Shown: piece after piece, positions 6,909 to 14,816 of the stretch | Layout of the letters: each line of letters opens with the position of its first letter | How positions within the stretch are numbered: position 1 is the stretch's first letter | From: Magnetococcales bacterium DCbin4 | GTDB taxonomy: Bacteria; Pseudomonadota; Magnetococcia; Magnetococcales; UBA8363 | Assembly: GCA_002753735.1 (NCBI GenBank) | Contig: PEAN01000032.1 | Span: 1-42,950 of the forward strand | Length of the DNA: 42,950 nt | Direction of reading: 5' to 3' | Program-made: the position numbers and the translations under genes | Notes under the pieces: generated by a model | What the model was told of the DNA's origin: nothing | The model's input: only the letters and a program-made list of their open reading frames with translations | Database searches by the model: none

Positions 6909-8381
6909 ATGTGGCGTGATTTCATCAAGGAAAAGGCGGAATCCATTCCGGATCATGCCGCCATCATCGACCGCATCCATCACCGGAGCTGGTCCTACGC
7001 TGCACTGGAACGGGAAATCGAGGCATGGACCTGTTGGTTGTACCGCCAAGGTGTCATCAAGGGTGACCGGGTCGCCTACCTTGCCCCCAACCGTTTGGAA
7101 CACCTGACCCTGTTTTTCGCCTGTGCCAAACTGGGCGCCATTCTGGTGTCGCTCAATCATCGCCTCTCCCCCAGAGAGCTGGCCGCCATCATCTCCCATG
7201 TGGAACCCAGAGTCTTGTTGGGGGAAGGACCGCCGACCTTTGACAGTTCGTTCACCTGGCATGACGTCCTGACCCTGACCCGCGACAACCATGATTTTGC
7301 CACCATTCCCCGGTACGAAGCCGCCGACGAAGATCCTTTATTGATGCTCTACACCTCGGGATCCACCGGCGATCCGAAGGGCGTTTTGTTCCACGCCCGC
7401 ATGCTCATGGCCAACATGGAACACACCATCGGCACCGGAGTCCTGGAACCCCGGGATATTTCCATCATCAACACCCCTTTTTTCCATACCGGGGCCTACA
7501 ACGTGTTCACCCTGCCGTTGCTTTCCATTGGCGGCACCATGATTCTCTTCGAACGGTTTGACCCTGCCGGAGTACTGGATGCCATCCGCGATGATGGCGT
7601 CAACGTGTTCTGGGCGGTCCCCACCATGTTCCAGGCGATTCACGACCATCCCCGCTTCGCCGAAACCGACTTTAGCCGAATTCGGGTTCTGCTTTCGGGG
7701 GGTGCCCCTTTGAATCTTCCCCTGATCAGGGCCTATCACGAAAAGGGGGTTCCATTCAAACAAGGATTCGGCCTGACCGAGGTGGGTCCCAACTGTTTTT
7801 TGCACCAGACCGAAGATTCGTGGGAACGACCTGATTCGATTGGCAAACCCATGCCCCACTCCCAAACACGGATCGTGAACGACCAGGGAAAGGAAGTCGG
7901 TATCAATGAGGTGGGTGAATTGTTGCTGGGTGGGCCTCATGTGTGCAAAGGTTATTGGCGCGATGAGAAACGTTTCCGGGAATCGTTGCGCGATGGTTTT
8001 TTTGCCACTGGCGACCTGGTACGTCGGGACACGGAGGGTTTTTTCTACGTCGTGGGACGTAAAAAGGAGATGTATATCTCCGGCGGTGAAAATGTCTTTC
8101 CGGGAGAGGTGGAAAAGCAGTTGGTCGCCCATCCCGATATTCGACAGGCAGTGGTCGTCTCGGTTCCCGACGACAAGTGGACCGAGGTTGGCTTTGCCTG
8201 GATCGTCGCCGACAGGGAGGTCGATCTGGAATCCCTCCGCACCTGGTTGAACCCCCGTCTGGGACGCTACAAACATCCGCAGCATCTCGAACGGATCCCC
8301 GAATTGCCCCTGTTGGCCAATGGCAAGATCGACCGGCTGGCATTGGCGGACCGGGCCAGGGAAAAGGTGGGTAAAGGATGA
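6909..8381 (+). CDS. Acyl-CoA synthetase (AMP-binding ligase)
   Basis: ATP-dependent ligase that activates a carboxylic acid as acyl-AMP and transfers it to CoA. I prefer the ATG at 6909 (490 residues): the earlier in-frame start at 6876 falls inside the intergenic repeat. The phosphate-binding loop YTSGSTGDPKG is at about residues 148-158, GLTEVGP supplies the adenine-pocket motif, ATGDLVRRD carries the ribose-binding Asp, GRKKEMYISGGENVFPGEVE is the hinge region, and the catalytic Lys lies in NGKIDR at about 473. The length and the motif GENVFPGEVE fit FadD-like medium- or long-chain and related ligases; the substrate cannot be told. It stands alone between an intergenic repeat and bamD. 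Confidence 0.85.
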   Translation: MWRDFIKEKAESIPDHAAIIDRIHHRSWSYAALEREIEAWTCWLYRQGVIKGDRVAYLAPNRLEHLTLFFACAKLGAILVSLNHRLSPRELAAIISHVEPRVLLGEGPPTFDSSFTWHDVLTLTRDNHDFATIPRYEAADEDPLLMLYTSGSTGDPKGVLFHARMLMANMEHTIGTGVLEPRDISIINTPFFHTGAYNVFTLPLLSIGGTMILFERFDPAGVLDAIRDDGVNVFWAVPTMFQAIHDHPRFAETDFSRIRVLLSGGAPLNLPLIRAYHEKGVPFKQGFGLTEVGPNCFLHQTEDSWERPDSIGKPMPHSQTRIVNDQGKEVGINEVGELLLGGPHVCKGYWRDEKRFRESLRDGFFATGDLVRRDTEGFFYVVGRKKEMYISGGENVFPGEVEKQLVAHPDIRQAVVVSVPDDKWTEVGFAWIVADREVDLESLRTWLNPRLGRYKHPQHLERIPELPLLANGKIDRLALADRAREKVGKG

Positions 8382-8438
8382 TCTTGAGGGTACATCCCGA
8401 TCAGGGTGGTACCGTCACAGCAATAATGACAACAAGGA

Positions 8439-9326
8439 ATGGCGGTGGCAGACATGATGATGCGCTGGCGTTGGTTGGCATGGGGATTATGGGTTGTGGT
8501 GTTGCTTTCGGGATGTTCATCCACCCAGGATGAGGTCAAGGAAAAGTTTTCCGCCGAACAGTTGTATCGTGAAGGGGTCAAGGCGGTCAAAGCGGGCAGT
8601 TTCAGCCTTGCCATCGAAAAATTCCAGGATGTGGATCGTCAGCATCCGTTTTCTCCCCTGGCCACCCCTTCCCAGCTCAATCTCATCTACGCCCATTACC
8701 GCAAGGAAAATTATGAAGAGTCGGTCTCTGCGGCGGAACGGTTCATCCGCCTCCACCCCCGCCACAAAAACGTCCCCTACGCCTATTACATGCGTGGCCT
8801 GAGTTTCTATCAACGTATTTCCGACGCCTATCGTGATCAGCAACGTTCGCGGGATGCCCTGGTTGCCTTTCGCGAGGTGGTATCGCGTTTCCCCGACAGC
8901 GACTATGCCTGGGAAGCCAAGCGGATGATCAATGTGTGCAAGGATCGGATGGCGGAACAGGAAATGGTCATCGCCCGCTATTATCTGGATCTGGAACAAT
9001 ACATCGCTGCCAACAATCGGTTTCAGCGGGTCTTGCAGGATGCCGATCTCAATACGACGGTCTATGTCGAAGAGGCGTTGTTCAGCCTGGTATTGACCTC
9101 TCTGCGTCTGGGATTGCGTGAAGAGGCGCGCAATCATTCGGCAGTATTGGGACACAACTTCCCTGAAGGGGCGTTCTACAAAAAAGCAATCGCCATGGTG
9201 GAAAAAGGAGAGGACATCAGCCGTTGGGAACTGGCCAGCCTGCGCCAAGGGGTCAAGGAAGGCTCCTTCCTGTCACGTTTCGTCAAGGGCCTTGCACCCG
9301 CCATGCTGCCAGGTGGCGACATGTAG
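8439..9326 (+). CDS. bamD: Outer membrane assembly lipoprotein BamD
   Basis: Essential lipoprotein of the BAM complex, which folds beta-barrel proteins into the outer membrane; it sits on the periplasmic face of the outer membrane. A signal peptide ends in the lipobox LLSGC (lipidated Cys at residue 26). The rest is helical with TPR-like repeats: YREGVKAVKAGSFSLAIEKF, then YRKENYEESVSAAERFIRLH, then ARYYLDLEQYIAANNRFQRV. It also carries the family signature MRGLSFYQRI. The size (295 residues) is slightly above the usual 240-280. The start is uncertain: AAGGA touches the first ATG at 8439, so translation may begin at one of the ATGs at 8454-8462. The signal peptide is intact either way. Confidence 0.88.
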   Translation: MAVADMMMRWRWLAWGLWVVVLLSGCSSTQDEVKEKFSAEQLYREGVKAVKAGSFSLAIEKFQDVDRQHPFSPLATPSQLNLIYAHYRKENYEESVSAAERFIRLHPRHKNVPYAYYMRGLSFYQRISDAYRDQQRSRDALVAFREVVSRFPDSDYAWEAKRMINVCKDRMAEQEMVIARYYLDLEQYIAANNRFQRVLQDADLNTTVYVEEALFSLVLTSLRLGLREEARNHSAVLGHNFPEGAFYKKAIAMVEKGEDISRWELASLRQGVKEGSFLSRFVKGLAPAMLPGGDM

Positions 9327-9656
9327 TTCCAATTTTCCATACAAGCCTTCTTTTAATTTGTCACATGCATCACGGGCTACGGAACGAAATATTCATCCCT
9401 TTTCAGGTTGAGGGACAGAGTTGAAAAACCTATTCCCCCTCAAAACCCCATCCGGCCAGACATTGGACGCAATGGGAGCCAAACTTGACAAATTCCAGTG
9501 GACTGGAAGGGTGGAATCCTGGACACTTTAGACTGTGGAAGAATTGTTTCACCATGGCCCAACATATCCTGGCACCAAGTTTCGAACATCGTGTATCAGG
9601 GTGGTCTGGTGACGTGGGAACTGGGTGCCAGTGGTGACTTGAGGCCAACAGAGATC

Positions 9657-10526
9657 ATGGAAGATCAGAAAGAAAAGAACCGGTCCCAGTACGATACCAC
9701 CCTGAAGGATTTGTTTGAGAAGCCGCCGCAACGATTGTTGCAGATTCTGGTCGGACGGGAAGCGGTAGAACTGTTGCCAGTGGAATTCGCGTCCACCCAA
9801 AAGCGTCTTCCTGATTTATTGTTCTTGCTGAAGGATGATTCGATCTTTCATCTGGAGTTACAAGGCAGCTCCGAGGGCATGGGCTGGCGCATGCTGATGT
9901 ATTACTCGTTAATCCGTCAGCGTTATCCGAACAGAATCCTGGTTCAGAAGGTGCTGTACGTCGGGTTTAAGGAGTGGCAGCCCGGATCGGTCATTGAAGA
10001 GCAGAATTTATCCTTCCGTTACGAGGTGGTTGACATCCGCAGTATCGACTGTCGGGAGCTGTTGGAGAGCCCGTCTTTGGAGGAAAACATCCTGGCCATC
10101 CTTTGTCGGATTGACAACCAGAAAGAGGTGATCCAGGAAATCTTGTACCGAATCAGTGAACTGCCGATCAAAGCCAGGGCGGATGCCCTGACAAGGTTGG
10201 TCATCTTATCCAGGTTGCGCAGACTGGAAACGGTTGTCAAAGCGGAGGCTGAGGAAATGTCACTGACCTTCAACGTCATGGAAAACGATGTGCTGCGGCC
10301 TTTGTTCATGAAGGCACAGATGGATAGTGAGCAGAAAGGCGAGCAGCGAGGCGAACAGAAAGGCGAGGCTAAAATTTTAACTCGCCAACTGCAACGCCGC
10401 TTTGGCAGCGTACCCGATTGGGCCAGCGAGAAGATTGCCAAGGCAGATCTCTCCTCTTTGGAGGAATGGAGCCTTCGCATCTTCGATGCCCAGTCCCTGG
10501 ATGAAGTTTTCTCGGATAAGGTGTGA
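9657..10526 (+). CDS. Rpn-family nuclease/putative transposase with DUF4351 C-terminus (copy A)
   Basis: A 289-residue protein of the Rpn family, PD-(D/E)XK nucleases linked to recombination. The N-terminus QYDTTLKDLFEKPPQRLLQI and the core KRLPDLLFLLKDD...FHLELQ provide the expected Asp and the ExQ variant of the nuclease site. A Glu/Gly/Lys-rich linker (EQKGEQRGEQKGE) precedes a C-terminal DUF4351 segment (LTRQLQRRFGSVPDW to SLRIFDAQSLDEVF). I start it at 9657 because family members begin near the QYDTTLK motif; an in-frame ATG at 9498 would add 53 residues that look random. The last 29 codons and the 3' flank are repeated at 13543-14242, and the same C-terminus occurs in the genes at 41368 and 42655. 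Confidence 0.78.
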   Translation: MEDQKEKNRSQYDTTLKDLFEKPPQRLLQILVGREAVELLPVEFASTQKRLPDLLFLLKDDSIFHLELQGSSEGMGWRMLMYYSLIRQRYPNRILVQKVLYVGFKEWQPGSVIEEQNLSFRYEVVDIRSIDCRELLESPSLEENILAILCRIDNQKEVIQEILYRISELPIKARADALTRLVILSRLRRLETVVKAEAEEMSLTFNVMENDVLRPLFMKAQMDSEQKGEQRGEQKGEAKILTRQLQRRFGSVPDWASEKIAKADLSSLEEWSLRIFDAQSLDEVFSDKV

Positions 10527-10536
10527 TGTGACCAAG

Positions 10537-10584
10537 AAAATTTTCGGCGAATTCTTCCGGTAACCGGTCGATACCCAATGCGAG
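10537..10584 (+). repeat. Conserved 3' flank of rpn genes, copy A
   Basis: Directly after the rpn stop lies a block resembling TTTTCGGCGAATTCTTCCGG followed by TAACCGGTCGATACCCAATG. The same block, with a few changes, follows the rpn fragment at 13637-13684 and the minus-strand rpn genes at 41309-41358 and 42595-42644. Its core includes the palindrome ACCGGT inside GGTAACCGGTCGATACC. Confidence 0.7.
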
Positions 10585-10778
10585 CTTTTTCTTTCCGTGA
10601 ATATGAGTGCATACGAAAGTTAATTTTCACAACCATATAGCAACCTTTTCGACTCCAATTCGCCTACCGAGGCGGATTCGGAATTTCTCCCTGCTACGTC
10701 GCAACCAAAACGGGGAATCATTTGAAACAAGGTACACTCGGTCCACCATTTTGAATGTGAAGGTTTTCTTCGTCTGCC

Positions 10779-10803
10779 GCCGCCCTTCGGGGCGGCTTTT
10801 TTT
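10779..10803 (+). terminator. Rho-independent terminator in direct repeat copy 1
   Basis: A perfect 7-bp stem with a stable TTCG loop (GCCGCCC-TTCG-GGGCGGC) is followed by seven T residues. It ends whatever is transcribed from the rpn gene or from a start inside the non-coding module. Confidence 0.85.
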
Positions 10804-11182
10804 GTACTACAAATATCACAAATATTTTCAATTGTTACGCGTAATGGTTAGAAAATGCATTTGGTTAAATTTTGGACTTGCATGAGTCGAAATGGGCGGA
10901 TATTATTCTCTCCACGGCGCAATTCTCCAAAACCCGTGGACCGGCCCCATGTGCGTCCGGAAATCCCGGACCCACTTAACGGTATGATGTTTTTAGAATA
11001 TCATTGATTCCTGATGCTGGACTGGTTCGAAGTGGAACTCGGTTGGTGAGAATGGAGGGAGTATTCGAACTTAGGTCCGGGTAGTTCTATGGCGCCTTTG
11101 ATTGTTGGGTTAATGGATATACTTTCCCCATATTTTCCGTGAAACGTCAGAATAATAACATCTTGAAACGGTTGGATATGCC

Positions 11183-12136
11183 ATGCTCCCAATACCATCA
11201 GCCATCGGTGCCGCAAAAAAAGTTATCGAGATTGGTCTGCCCGTCGTTAAAGGAGCGGCTAGAATTGGCTTCAGGTTTCTCCAAGGTGGTGTTCATGCTG
11301 TTGTAAATGATGGAGAACCAACGGAGTCTTCTCCGGATGCAAAAAGAGAACAAGCACTGATGTCCCTCAAAATCTCACAGCGACTTGAAGCCATTGAAAA
11401 TGGGCTGAGTGTTCAAGCCTGCTTCAGCAAAAACCAGTTTTGGGCTCTCAGGGAGGAGATCAAGGAACAATTGAATGTTCTCAAAGGGCAAAATGAAGTT
11501 AATTTCCTTTCCCAATCCATCCAATATTTCATCAATAGTCATCAGGGACGGGCAGGAGTGGACCGTTCCGTCTCCTATGCCCTTCAATACGACATTAACA
11601 GTGTGATTGATCATATAAAACGAGAGAGTGATGTCAGACTTCCTGGCTACTTGATCCACCAATGCGCCAGTTTGGCTGCAACCGTGAAGGATATGAACAT
11701 CTTTTATAGTACGGTCTTGCGAAATGGCAGAGTAAAGTTTGTTGACTATTCCGATGTAAAGGGTGAGTTGGACCAATGCGTTGGCACGGATGGCCGCCGG
11801 AAGAAGTTCAGTGGATACATCCCTTTTGAACACAAACTTCGGTATGTCAGGGAGAAAGAGGATTCGGTTGAAGCTCGAAGTTCGAGTTCTTTCCCCCTGA
11901 CGACCATCAGTGACAGGATGAATGCTTTCTGGAAGGGTAATAGCTCTAAAGAGTCTGAGCGAAAGAATGACTCCTGGGAGTTTGTGGCCGAACTGGCAAA
12001 ATCGAGCAATCCCAACAACGAGGTGCTGTACATACTTCGTGAGGAGCTCATGGACAACGAGGAGTTGGAAATGGAGATCGCTGGGATGATCGAAACCATG
12101 CCGGAGAGGAGAATTCTGATTGAAAGTGATGCCTGA
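11183..12136 (+). CDS. Uncharacterised 317-residue cargo protein
   Basis: I do not recognise this protein. The N-terminus (residues 1-40) is amphipathic with glycine and alanine, including AAKKVIEIGLPVVKGAARIG, which could be a membrane-active or buried helical segment but is not a signal peptide. The middle is mixed helical (about residues 60-180) with conserved-looking aromatic positions. The C-terminus is acidic (ELMDNEELEMEIAGMIE). There is no recognisable catalytic motif, Walker motif, zinc site or clear transmembrane helix. It begins about 40 bases after direct repeat copy 1, exactly as the unrelated DUF1643 gene does after copy 2. Its base composition is more AT-rich than the core genes. 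It is plausibly a mobile accessory or defence gene, but only context suggests this. Confidence 0.6.
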   Translation: MLPIPSAIGAAKKVIEIGLPVVKGAARIGFRFLQGGVHAVVNDGEPTESSPDAKREQALMSLKISQRLEAIENGLSVQACFSKNQFWALREEIKEQLNVLKGQNEVNFLSQSIQYFINSHQGRAGVDRSVSYALQYDINSVIDHIKRESDVRLPGYLIHQCASLAATVKDMNIFYSTVLRNGRVKFVDYSDVKGELDQCVGTDGRRKKFSGYIPFEHKLRYVREKEDSVEARSSSSFPLTTISDRMNAFWKGNSSKESERKNDSWEFVAELAKSSNPNNEVLYILREELMDNEELEMEIAGMIETMPERRILIESDA

Positions 12137-12212
12137 TCATTCCCTCTCTCAGAGGCAAACCCTGGATAAATTCATGCCACTTGCATAAAATCCGAAAAAA
12201 TTACGAAAATAC

Positions 12213-12268
12213 GTGGACACCATACCAATTAAATTTATCTCCATAAGTGAAATAGGTAAGGTGTCCCC
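12213..12268. repeat. REP-like palindromic element
   Basis: An inverted pair, GTGGACACCATACC at 12213-12226 and GGTAAGGTGTCCCC at 12255-12268, encloses a short AT-rich loop (AATTAAATTTATCTCCATAAG...). The same arms recur at 13408-13531 and in the array at 14871-15142. Similar sequences are, from memory, widespread REP-type elements associated with REP-associated tyrosine transposases; no such transposase is in this window. Confidence 0.65.
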
Positions 12269-12461
12269 AGATTTCCCAGGGCTATTGACAAAGCTACATT
12301 TTTAGAATACGGTCTTGCCTGGGTTACCCGCCCATGCCGTCCACCCTGGCGAAGCCTTCGGGGCAGGGGTTCTCTCCTCAAATCTATTCCTGGCACTTTC
12401 TTTTTACGGCGCACAGGACCCAGTGGACACGTCTCCGCATGCGCCAAAAAGGAGAATCGCC

Positions 12462-13427
12462 ATGCGTCTTTTTTTCCCCAACCAGACACGCCCGAAGAAA
12501 GCTGCCAGACAACTTTCTTTACACTTCAACGAACAACTCTCCACTTGCCAAAAGGCGGTAGCGCAAGCCTGCGGTTACAGGGATTGGCATGAGATGGAGC
12601 GTAGCCATTCGGCTGAAGCGCCATCCCCTCTTGACCAGGCTTTGAGTGTCGTGGGCTTCCGGTCCCGAACAGCCGATATCTGCAAAACGCTCTCGACAGT
12701 TCTGGGTGTTGCGGATGGGGACATTCAAGCCGCCCTCCCCACGGTCCGACTCACAGGAGACAGGCCCTACACCTTGGAAGATCATCACGCAATTCGAATT
12801 CTCTGCTGGCGAAGCGGCCCTATGCCTTGGCTTGGGAAAGGCAAGCCCGGGGAGGTCTTTCTCATCGATGATAAGGCAAGTTCATTGATGGAAAGGGGAG
12901 ATCCTCCTTCCCGAGCCTTTAGGAAACAGTCCAATGGAAGTGGTGTCTTTTTCTGCTCGGATACGACAACGGGAGGCATCTGTGCGACCGATGAAACCGC
13001 TTCCCCCATTATCCGCCTGGACGACTTCATCCCGCTTAGGCTGTGGCTGCCTTATGGATGGTGGACATTGATGGATGGCAGTGAAGTCCTGTTTTCTCGG
13101 GACTACAAACCTCTCTGGAAATTTGATCCCAATGGTGGCGTTGAAAGGATAAACCCTTCAACTTGGATCACAGAGATCGCGAATCAACATTATTATCAGG
13201 AAGAAAAGGGTGGCGGGTGGTACACCGAATTGGCATCTCAAGCCGCCAAGGAACGATTGCGCAGACATAAAATCTCTGCATTGCCTCGACTTGTAGACGC
13301 ACTCCCGTTGCTTGTTGCCAATGGCAAGTTAGAGGTAGGGGATGCGGCTCAAATCCTTGATGGGAATAACCCGCGAAATCCGGGGAAATCCGGAAACCCG
13401 GAAATCCGGGGACACCATACCAATTAA
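12462..13427 (+). CDS. Uncharacterised accessory protein with 'GYRDWHE' N-terminus
   Basis: A 321-residue protein if it starts at 12462, where AAGGAG precedes the ATG at suitable spacing; the 49 extra upstream codons from 12315 are not credible. The N-terminus has a short helical module (KKAARQLSLHFNEQLSTCQKA, then CGYRDWHEME at about residues 37-46) of a type I associate with plasmid and genomic-island hypothetical proteins. The middle is rich in Trp, Gly and Asp without a known motif. The last ~20 residues (NPRNPGKSGNPEIRGHHTN) are encoded by the REP-like repeats at the 3' end, and the stop codon itself lies in the repeat. The native C-terminus has therefore probably been replaced. The gene is bracketed by REP-like elements on both sides. 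Confidence 0.55.
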   Translation: MRLFFPNQTRPKKAARQLSLHFNEQLSTCQKAVAQACGYRDWHEMERSHSAEAPSPLDQALSVVGFRSRTADICKTLSTVLGVADGDIQAALPTVRLTGDRPYTLEDHHAIRILCWRSGPMPWLGKGKPGEVFLIDDKASSLMERGDPPSRAFRKQSNGSGVFFCSDTTTGGICATDETASPIIRLDDFIPLRLWLPYGWWTLMDGSEVLFSRDYKPLWKFDPNGGVERINPSTWITEIANQHYYQEEKGGGWYTELASQAAKERLRRHKISALPRLVDALPLLVANGKLEVGDAAQILDGNNPRNPGKSGNPEIRGHHTN

Positions 13428-13531
13428 ACCCGGAAATCCGGGGACACCATACCAATTAAATTTATCGCCATAAGTGAAATAGGTAAGGTGTCCCCAGATT
13501 TCCCCATAAGTGAAATAGGTAAGGTGTCCCC
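13408..13531. repeat. REP-like cluster: two forward and two inverted arms
   Basis: GGGGACACCATACC occurs at 13408-13421 and 13440-13453, and the inverted arm GGTAAGGTGTCCCC at 13482-13495 and 13518-13531, each pair with its AAATCCGGGG or CCCCAGATTTCCC flank. The cluster supplies the stop codon of the gene ending at 13427. It runs directly into the rpn fragment that begins direct repeat copy 2. Confidence 0.75.
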
Positions 13532-13545
13532 AGATTTCCCAAGCA

Positions 13546-13626
13546 GATCTGTCCTCTTTGGAGGAGTGGAGTCTCCGCATCTTCGATGCCCAGTCCCTGG
13601 ATGAAGTTTTCTCGGATAAAGTCTGA
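13546..13626 (+). pseudogene. rpn/DUF4351 C-terminal remnant
   Basis: The reading frame ADLSSLEEWSLRIFDAQSL followed by DEVFSDKV and a stop is identical in protein sequence to the end of the gene at 9657-10526, with several synonymous base changes (for example GAATGGAGCCTT versus GAGTGGAGTCTC). It has no start or nuclease domain. The silent differences show either that selection acted after duplication or that this end came from a different intact copy. Confidence 0.8.
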
Positions 13627-13636
13627 TGTGACCAAG

Positions 13637-13684
13637 AAAATTTTCGGAAAGTTCTTCCGGTAACCGGTCGATACCCAATGCGAG
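13637..13684 (+). repeat. Conserved 3' flank of rpn genes, copy B
   Basis: Same block as at 10537-10584, with GGAAAGTTC in place of GGCGAATTC; the core CCGGTAACCGGTCGATACCC is unchanged. Confidence 0.7.
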
Positions 13685-13878
13685 CTTTTTCTTTCCGTGA
13701 ATATGAGTGCATACGAAAGGTAATTTTACAACCATATAGCAACCTTTTCGACTCCAATTCGCCTACCGAGGCGGATTCGGAATTTCTCCCTGCTACGTCG
13801 CAACCAAAACGGGGAATCATTTGAAACAAGGTACACTCGGTCCACCATTTTGAATGTGAAGGTTTTCTTCGTCTGCCG

Positions 13879-13901
13879 CCGCCCTTCGGGGCGGTTTTCT
13901 T
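13879..13901 (+). terminator. Rho-independent terminator in direct repeat copy 2
   Basis: CCGCCC-TTCG-GGGCGG is followed by TTTTCTTT. The outermost G-C pair of copy 1 is lost, but the six-base stem and the T-rich tail are kept. Confidence 0.75.
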
Positions 13902-14265
13902 TGCGCTACAAATATTATCATTATCTTCAATGGTTACGCTTAATGGTTAGAAAATGCATTTGGTTAAATATTGGACTTGCAGGAGTCGAAATGGGCGGAT
14001 ATTATTCTCTCCACGGCGCAATTCTCCAAAACCCGTGGACCAGCCCCATGCGTGTCCGGAAATCTCGGACCCACTAAACGGTATGATGTTTTGAGAATAT
14101 CATTAATTCCTGATGCTGGACTGATTCGATGTGGAACTCGGTTGGTGAGAATGGAGGGAGGATTCGAACTTGGGTCCGGGTAGTTCTATGGCACCTTTGA
14201 TTGTTGGATTAATGGATATACTGTCCCCATATTTTCACTGAACTTAATGATTTTGGATACATTGT

Positions 14266-14790
14266 ATGGTCTATAAATATAAACACCGTCCAAATTTATC
14301 TGTGAAAGCAGATTTTTCTCCTGAAGGCGTTCCTGTTTTCCGTTACCGACTTGAAATAACAAAAAAAAATAATGCAAATAAATCCTCAAAAACTGTTTGC
14401 GCAATCATGCAAAATCCCAGTTACGCTAGAGAAGAATATGCAGATAGATCTGTTCAGGTATTAGAAAGAGTCGTTTTTGAACATGGATTGAAAGAATTTG
14501 AGGGTGCTGTGCGTTTGATCGTTGTTAATCTATTTGCTTATATCAAAACCAATAATTTTGTTGGAACAGATGCGGAAATCGGTAGTAAGAATAATGATGT
14601 AATATCAAAAGCATTTAAGGAATCAAATATTATCCTTATTGCCTGGGGAAAATCTAATCATTTTACTAAAAGAAAAGATTACGTTACTAGCCTTATTAAA
14701 AATATGGAGGATAAAACAATACTGGAAACTAGCTGTCATCCATCAAGAGTGAAGTATGATGATTTTATTCAACCGTTCAAATTTCAATGA
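14266..14790 (+). CDS. DUF1643 family protein
   Basis: A 174-residue protein matching DUF1643: RYRLEITKKN, then CAIMQNPSYA, then DRSVQVLERVVFEHGL, then VVNLFAYIKT, and near the end CHPSRVKY. The family's biochemical role is not known; members are often carried on mobile elements. It is strikingly AT-rich compared with the core genes, with many AAT, AAA and ATA codons, a clear sign of recent transfer. It starts about 24 bases after direct repeat copy 2, whose leader it probably uses. No ribosome site is obvious. A T9-G11 homopolymer junction follows the stop. Confidence 0.8.
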   Translation: MVYKYKHRPNLSVKADFSPEGVPVFRYRLEITKKNNANKSSKTVCAIMQNPSYAREEYADRSVQVLERVVFEHGLKEFEGAVRLIVVNLFAYIKTNNFVGTDAEIGSKNNDVISKAFKESNIILIAWGKSNHFTKRKDYVTSLIKNMEDKTILETSCHPSRVKYDDFIQPFKFQ

Positions 14791-14796
14791 AAGTTA

Positions 14797-14816
14797 TTTT
14801 TTTTTGGGGGGGGGGG
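14797..14816. repeat. T9-G11 homopolymer junction
   Basis: Nine T residues are followed directly by eleven G residues, just after the DUF1643 stop. It is prone to slippage in the cell and to miscounting by sequencers; no coding frame crosses it. Confidence 0.8.

Larger units (their letters stand above)
10440..11143 (+). repeat. ~700-bp direct repeat, copy 1 (rpn 3' end plus non-coding module)
   Basis: From the last 29 codons of the rpn gene to just before the next gene, the sequence recurs at 13543-14242 with few substitutions and small indels. The two copies are in the same orientation and 3.1 kb apart. After the rpn stop (10526) the module is non-coding. It contains the conserved rpn 3' flank (10537-10584), a perfect terminator hairpin (10779-10803), a small hairpin GTCCGG-AAATC-CCGGAC (10955-10971) and a T-loop-like motif (11044-11070). 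Homology stops about 40 bases before the start codon at 11183. Confidence 0.85.
13543..14242 (+). repeat. ~700-bp direct repeat, copy 2
   Basis: Same module as 10440-11143. It begins abruptly at the end of a REP-like arm (CCCCAGATTTCCC joined to AAGCAGATCTGTCCTC), so the rpn gene is cut to its last 27-28 codons. The rest, including the 3' flank, the terminator, the small hairpin and the T-loop-like motif, is kept. Homology ends about 24 bases before the DUF1643 start codon. Confidence 0.85.

Noticed and set aside
11040-11100. Complete tRNA gene in the direct repeat
   Set aside because: A T-loop and CCA-like end are visible, but the T-stem does not pair and no D-arm or anticodon arm follows at tRNA spacing.
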